Origin: Maribacter thermophilus
GTDB taxonomy: Bacteria; Bacteroidota; Bacteroidia; Flavobacteriales; Flavobacteriaceae
Reading direction: 5' to 3'
Assembly (NCBI RefSeq): GCF_001020565.1
Contig: NZ_LDAS01000001.1
Coordinates: forward strand, 2,752,520 to 2,816,519
Length of the DNA: 64,000 bases
Part shown: piece by piece, positions 62,764 through 64,000 of the stretch
Layout: each line of letters opens with the position of its first letter
Numbering within the stretch: the stretch's first letter is position 1
Program-made: the position numbers and the translations under genes
Notes under the pieces: generated by a model
What the model saw: the letters and a program-made list of their open reading frames with translations, nothing else
What the model was told of the DNA's origin: nothing
The model's database searches: none

Positions 62764-62919
62764 TTATTTTTTACTGTCAATGGTCATTAACCCCTTCACA
62801 TTTGTAGTTTCCATTACAATTTCTGCTTTATAGGGCTCTTTATTGGTTCTACTTTCCAGTTTGGACGCTATAATTATCAAAAACAAAAAAACCATGAACA
62901 TTATTAAACATTTTTTCAT
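62764..62919 (-). CDS. Candidate 51-residue membrane-anchored peptide
   Basis: ATG at 62919. A hydrophobic start (MKKCLIMFMVFLFLIIIAS, about 4-19) is followed by a polar tail ending DSKK. It stops 15 bp before the next gene on the same strand, so it is likely the first gene of a pair. Short and family unknown. Confidence 0.5.
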   Translation of the reverse strand: MKKCLIMFMVFLFLIIIASKLESRTNKEPYKAEIVMETTNVKGLMTIDSKK

Positions 62920-63256
62920 AATCTTAATTAATTACAGGTTTAACACATCTACGCCTTGTTTATTGAAAATTATTACATCACTAAATTAGGGCAAGAATCA
63001 AATCGTAAACGCCAACATGTATAATCTGCTGTTTTTTTTGTGTAAACGGAGAAATGAAAAATTAAACAGACGGAAAAACTTATCTTCTTGTGCTACTTTT
63101 CTTATAAGAATCTGATTTTATTATATTTATACAACATTCTATATATTTAATACCAATTATACTCGATTAGCTTCCATTGATACAAAAATTATAATTAGCT
63201 AATAGGTAAACTTTAATTTTGTTTAACTTCCCTTATTGTACAATATTCATATATCT
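62920..63256 (+). promoter_or_regulatory. 337-bp divergent intergenic region with the response-regulator promoter
   Basis: No gene seen. TAATTTTG (63214-63221) is a good -7 box 35 bp before the ATG at 63257. Palindromes TTCTTATAAGAA (63099-63110) and ATTAGCTAAT (63194-63203, near the expected -33 position) may be operator sites. Confidence 0.5.
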
Positions 63257-63991
63257 ATGTTAGAAGCAGTTATAGTTGACGATGAAATAAAGGCTTTACA
63301 GAGTCTTTCATGGGAACTCACAAATTTTAGTGAAGAAATAAATGTGACAGCTTCCTTCACGAATCCGTTCGAAGCATTGGAGTACCTAGAAATCAACACC
63401 CCAGACTGCCTATTTTTAGACATTGAGATGCCTACAATGGACGGGTTTCAATTTATACAAAAACTGACCAACAAAAATTTTCCCGTGGTTATCACTACGG
63501 CCTACAACCAATATGCCATAAAGGCATTGAAGAACGAGGCGATAGATTATTTACTTAAACCTATAGACACCGACGATCTTAAGGACACTATCGTAAAGAT
63601 CAAAAAATTCAATGCCAAAAATTTTACTGCAGAAAAATTGGAGCAGATCCTTATCAATTTCAATTCTCGCTCGGTGAACAAAAGAATTACCCTTAATACC
63701 GATGGAAAACTTCTTTTTCTTGAAAGTGATGAAATACTTTATGCGGAGTCGGACGGTAATTATAGCACTATATTTCTAGCGGACGGACAAAAGATTGTCT
63801 TGACAAAAAAACTAAAAGAAGTAAATGCAATACTCCCAGATGATTCATTTTTTAGAATCCATAATTCTTACATCATTAACCTCAACAAAATCAAAGAATT
63901 TATTAAGACAGATGGTTATGTTGTCTTAAAATCTAACCATAAAATTCCTGTTTCAAGACAAAAGAAATCAGATTTTTTAGATTTATTATGA
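63257..63991 (+). CDS. LytTR-family response regulator
   Basis: 244 residues from ATG 63257 (MLEAVIVDDE, the normal receiver start; the frame is open 7 codons further). Receiver domain at 1-115 with acidic pocket D8/D9, phospho-acceptor D55 (LFLDIEMPTMDG) and K101 (YLLKP); LytTR DNA-binding domain at about 138-240 (ILYAESDGNYSTIFL; FFRIHNSYIINLNKIKEF). It should be phosphorylated by a partner kinase; its stop overlaps the following ATG by 4 bp. Confidence 0.93.
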   Translation: MLEAVIVDDEIKALQSLSWELTNFSEEINVTASFTNPFEALEYLEINTPDCLFLDIEMPTMDGFQFIQKLTNKNFPVVITTAYNQYAIKALKNEAIDYLLKPIDTDDLKDTIVKIKKFNAKNFTAEKLEQILINFNSRSVNKRITLNTDGKLLFLESDEILYAESDGNYSTIFLADGQKIVLTKKLKEVNAILPDDSFFRIHNSYIINLNKIKEFIKTDGYVVLKSNHKIPVSRQKKSDFLDLL

Positions 63992-64000
63992 GAAATTTAT
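63988..64000 (+). CDS. Start of a further gene, partial (possibly a LytS-like histidine kinase)
   Basis: ATG at 63988 overlaps the response-regulator stop (ATGA) and reads M-R-N-L before the window ends. LytTR regulators are often followed by a 5TM/LytS-type kinase, so that is the guess; only four codons are visible. Confidence 0.35.

Overview
The window looks like chromosomal DNA from a member of the Flavobacteriaceae (Bacteroidota). Supporting signs are low G+C content, SusC/SusD-type outer-membrane genes under an ECF sigma/FecR pair, many lipoproteins, TonB receptors with carboxypeptidase-like N-terminal domains, a GGPP-synthase/lycopene-cyclase pair, and promoters of the Bacteroidota type (TTG, about 18-20 bp, then TAnnTTTG) lying only a few bases before start codons. 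The gene mix resembles that of marine flavobacteria, but the genus cannot be fixed from the sequence alone. I see no rRNA, CRISPR array, insertion sequence or prophage.

Region by region: 1-8.9 kb is a nutrient-uptake locus in which an ECF sigma factor is divergent from fecR - susC (with STN signalling domain) - susD - TlpA-like lipoprotein - a second lipoprotein cut by the window edge. A tRNA-Asn and the site-2 protease RseP follow. 10.6-20.7 kb is a metal region: a SCO copper chaperone, feoA-feoB with a Cys-rich mini-protein, a DtxR/MntR-type repressor with a ZIP transporter, and a divergent TonB receptor. A palindrome overlaps the promoter region between the last two. 20.8-22.9 kb holds convergent lycopene cyclase and polyprenyl diphosphate synthase genes. 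23-24.1 kb is an ECF sigma mini-operon with small membrane/basic proteins. 24.2-30.9 kb is a TetR - TolC - adaptor - RND efflux operon closed by a strong terminator.

31-47.9 kb is mainly housekeeping (aspS, ClC channel, csp, tadA, dxs, dgt, nadD, gmk, yicC), interrupted by a phosphate pair (porin O/P plus a PiT transporter with a C-terminal PhoU-like extension). After PiT lies a terminator-like hairpin whose right arm contains the start codon of the next gene.

47.9-60.5 kb is the most interesting part: a sugar-oxidation island with two paralogous GMC oxidoreductases carrying a Cys cluster, a gluconate-2-dehydrogenase subunit-3 protein with a Tat-like signal, two DUF1080 (3-keto-disaccharide hydrolase family) lipoproteins, three xylose-isomerase-like TIM barrels, a Gfo/Idh/MocA oxidoreductase and an MFS permease. 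It is built as two divergent modules, each with one GMC gene facing one TIM-barrel gene. Together they fit a periplasmic pathway that oxidises glycosides at C3 and cleaves and rearranges the keto-glycosides; the substrate is not visible.

60.6-64 kb is gene-poor, with small lipoproteins or membrane peptides (two of them under 60 residues) and a long non-coding stretch. It ends in a LytTR response regulator overlapping the first codons of a further gene.
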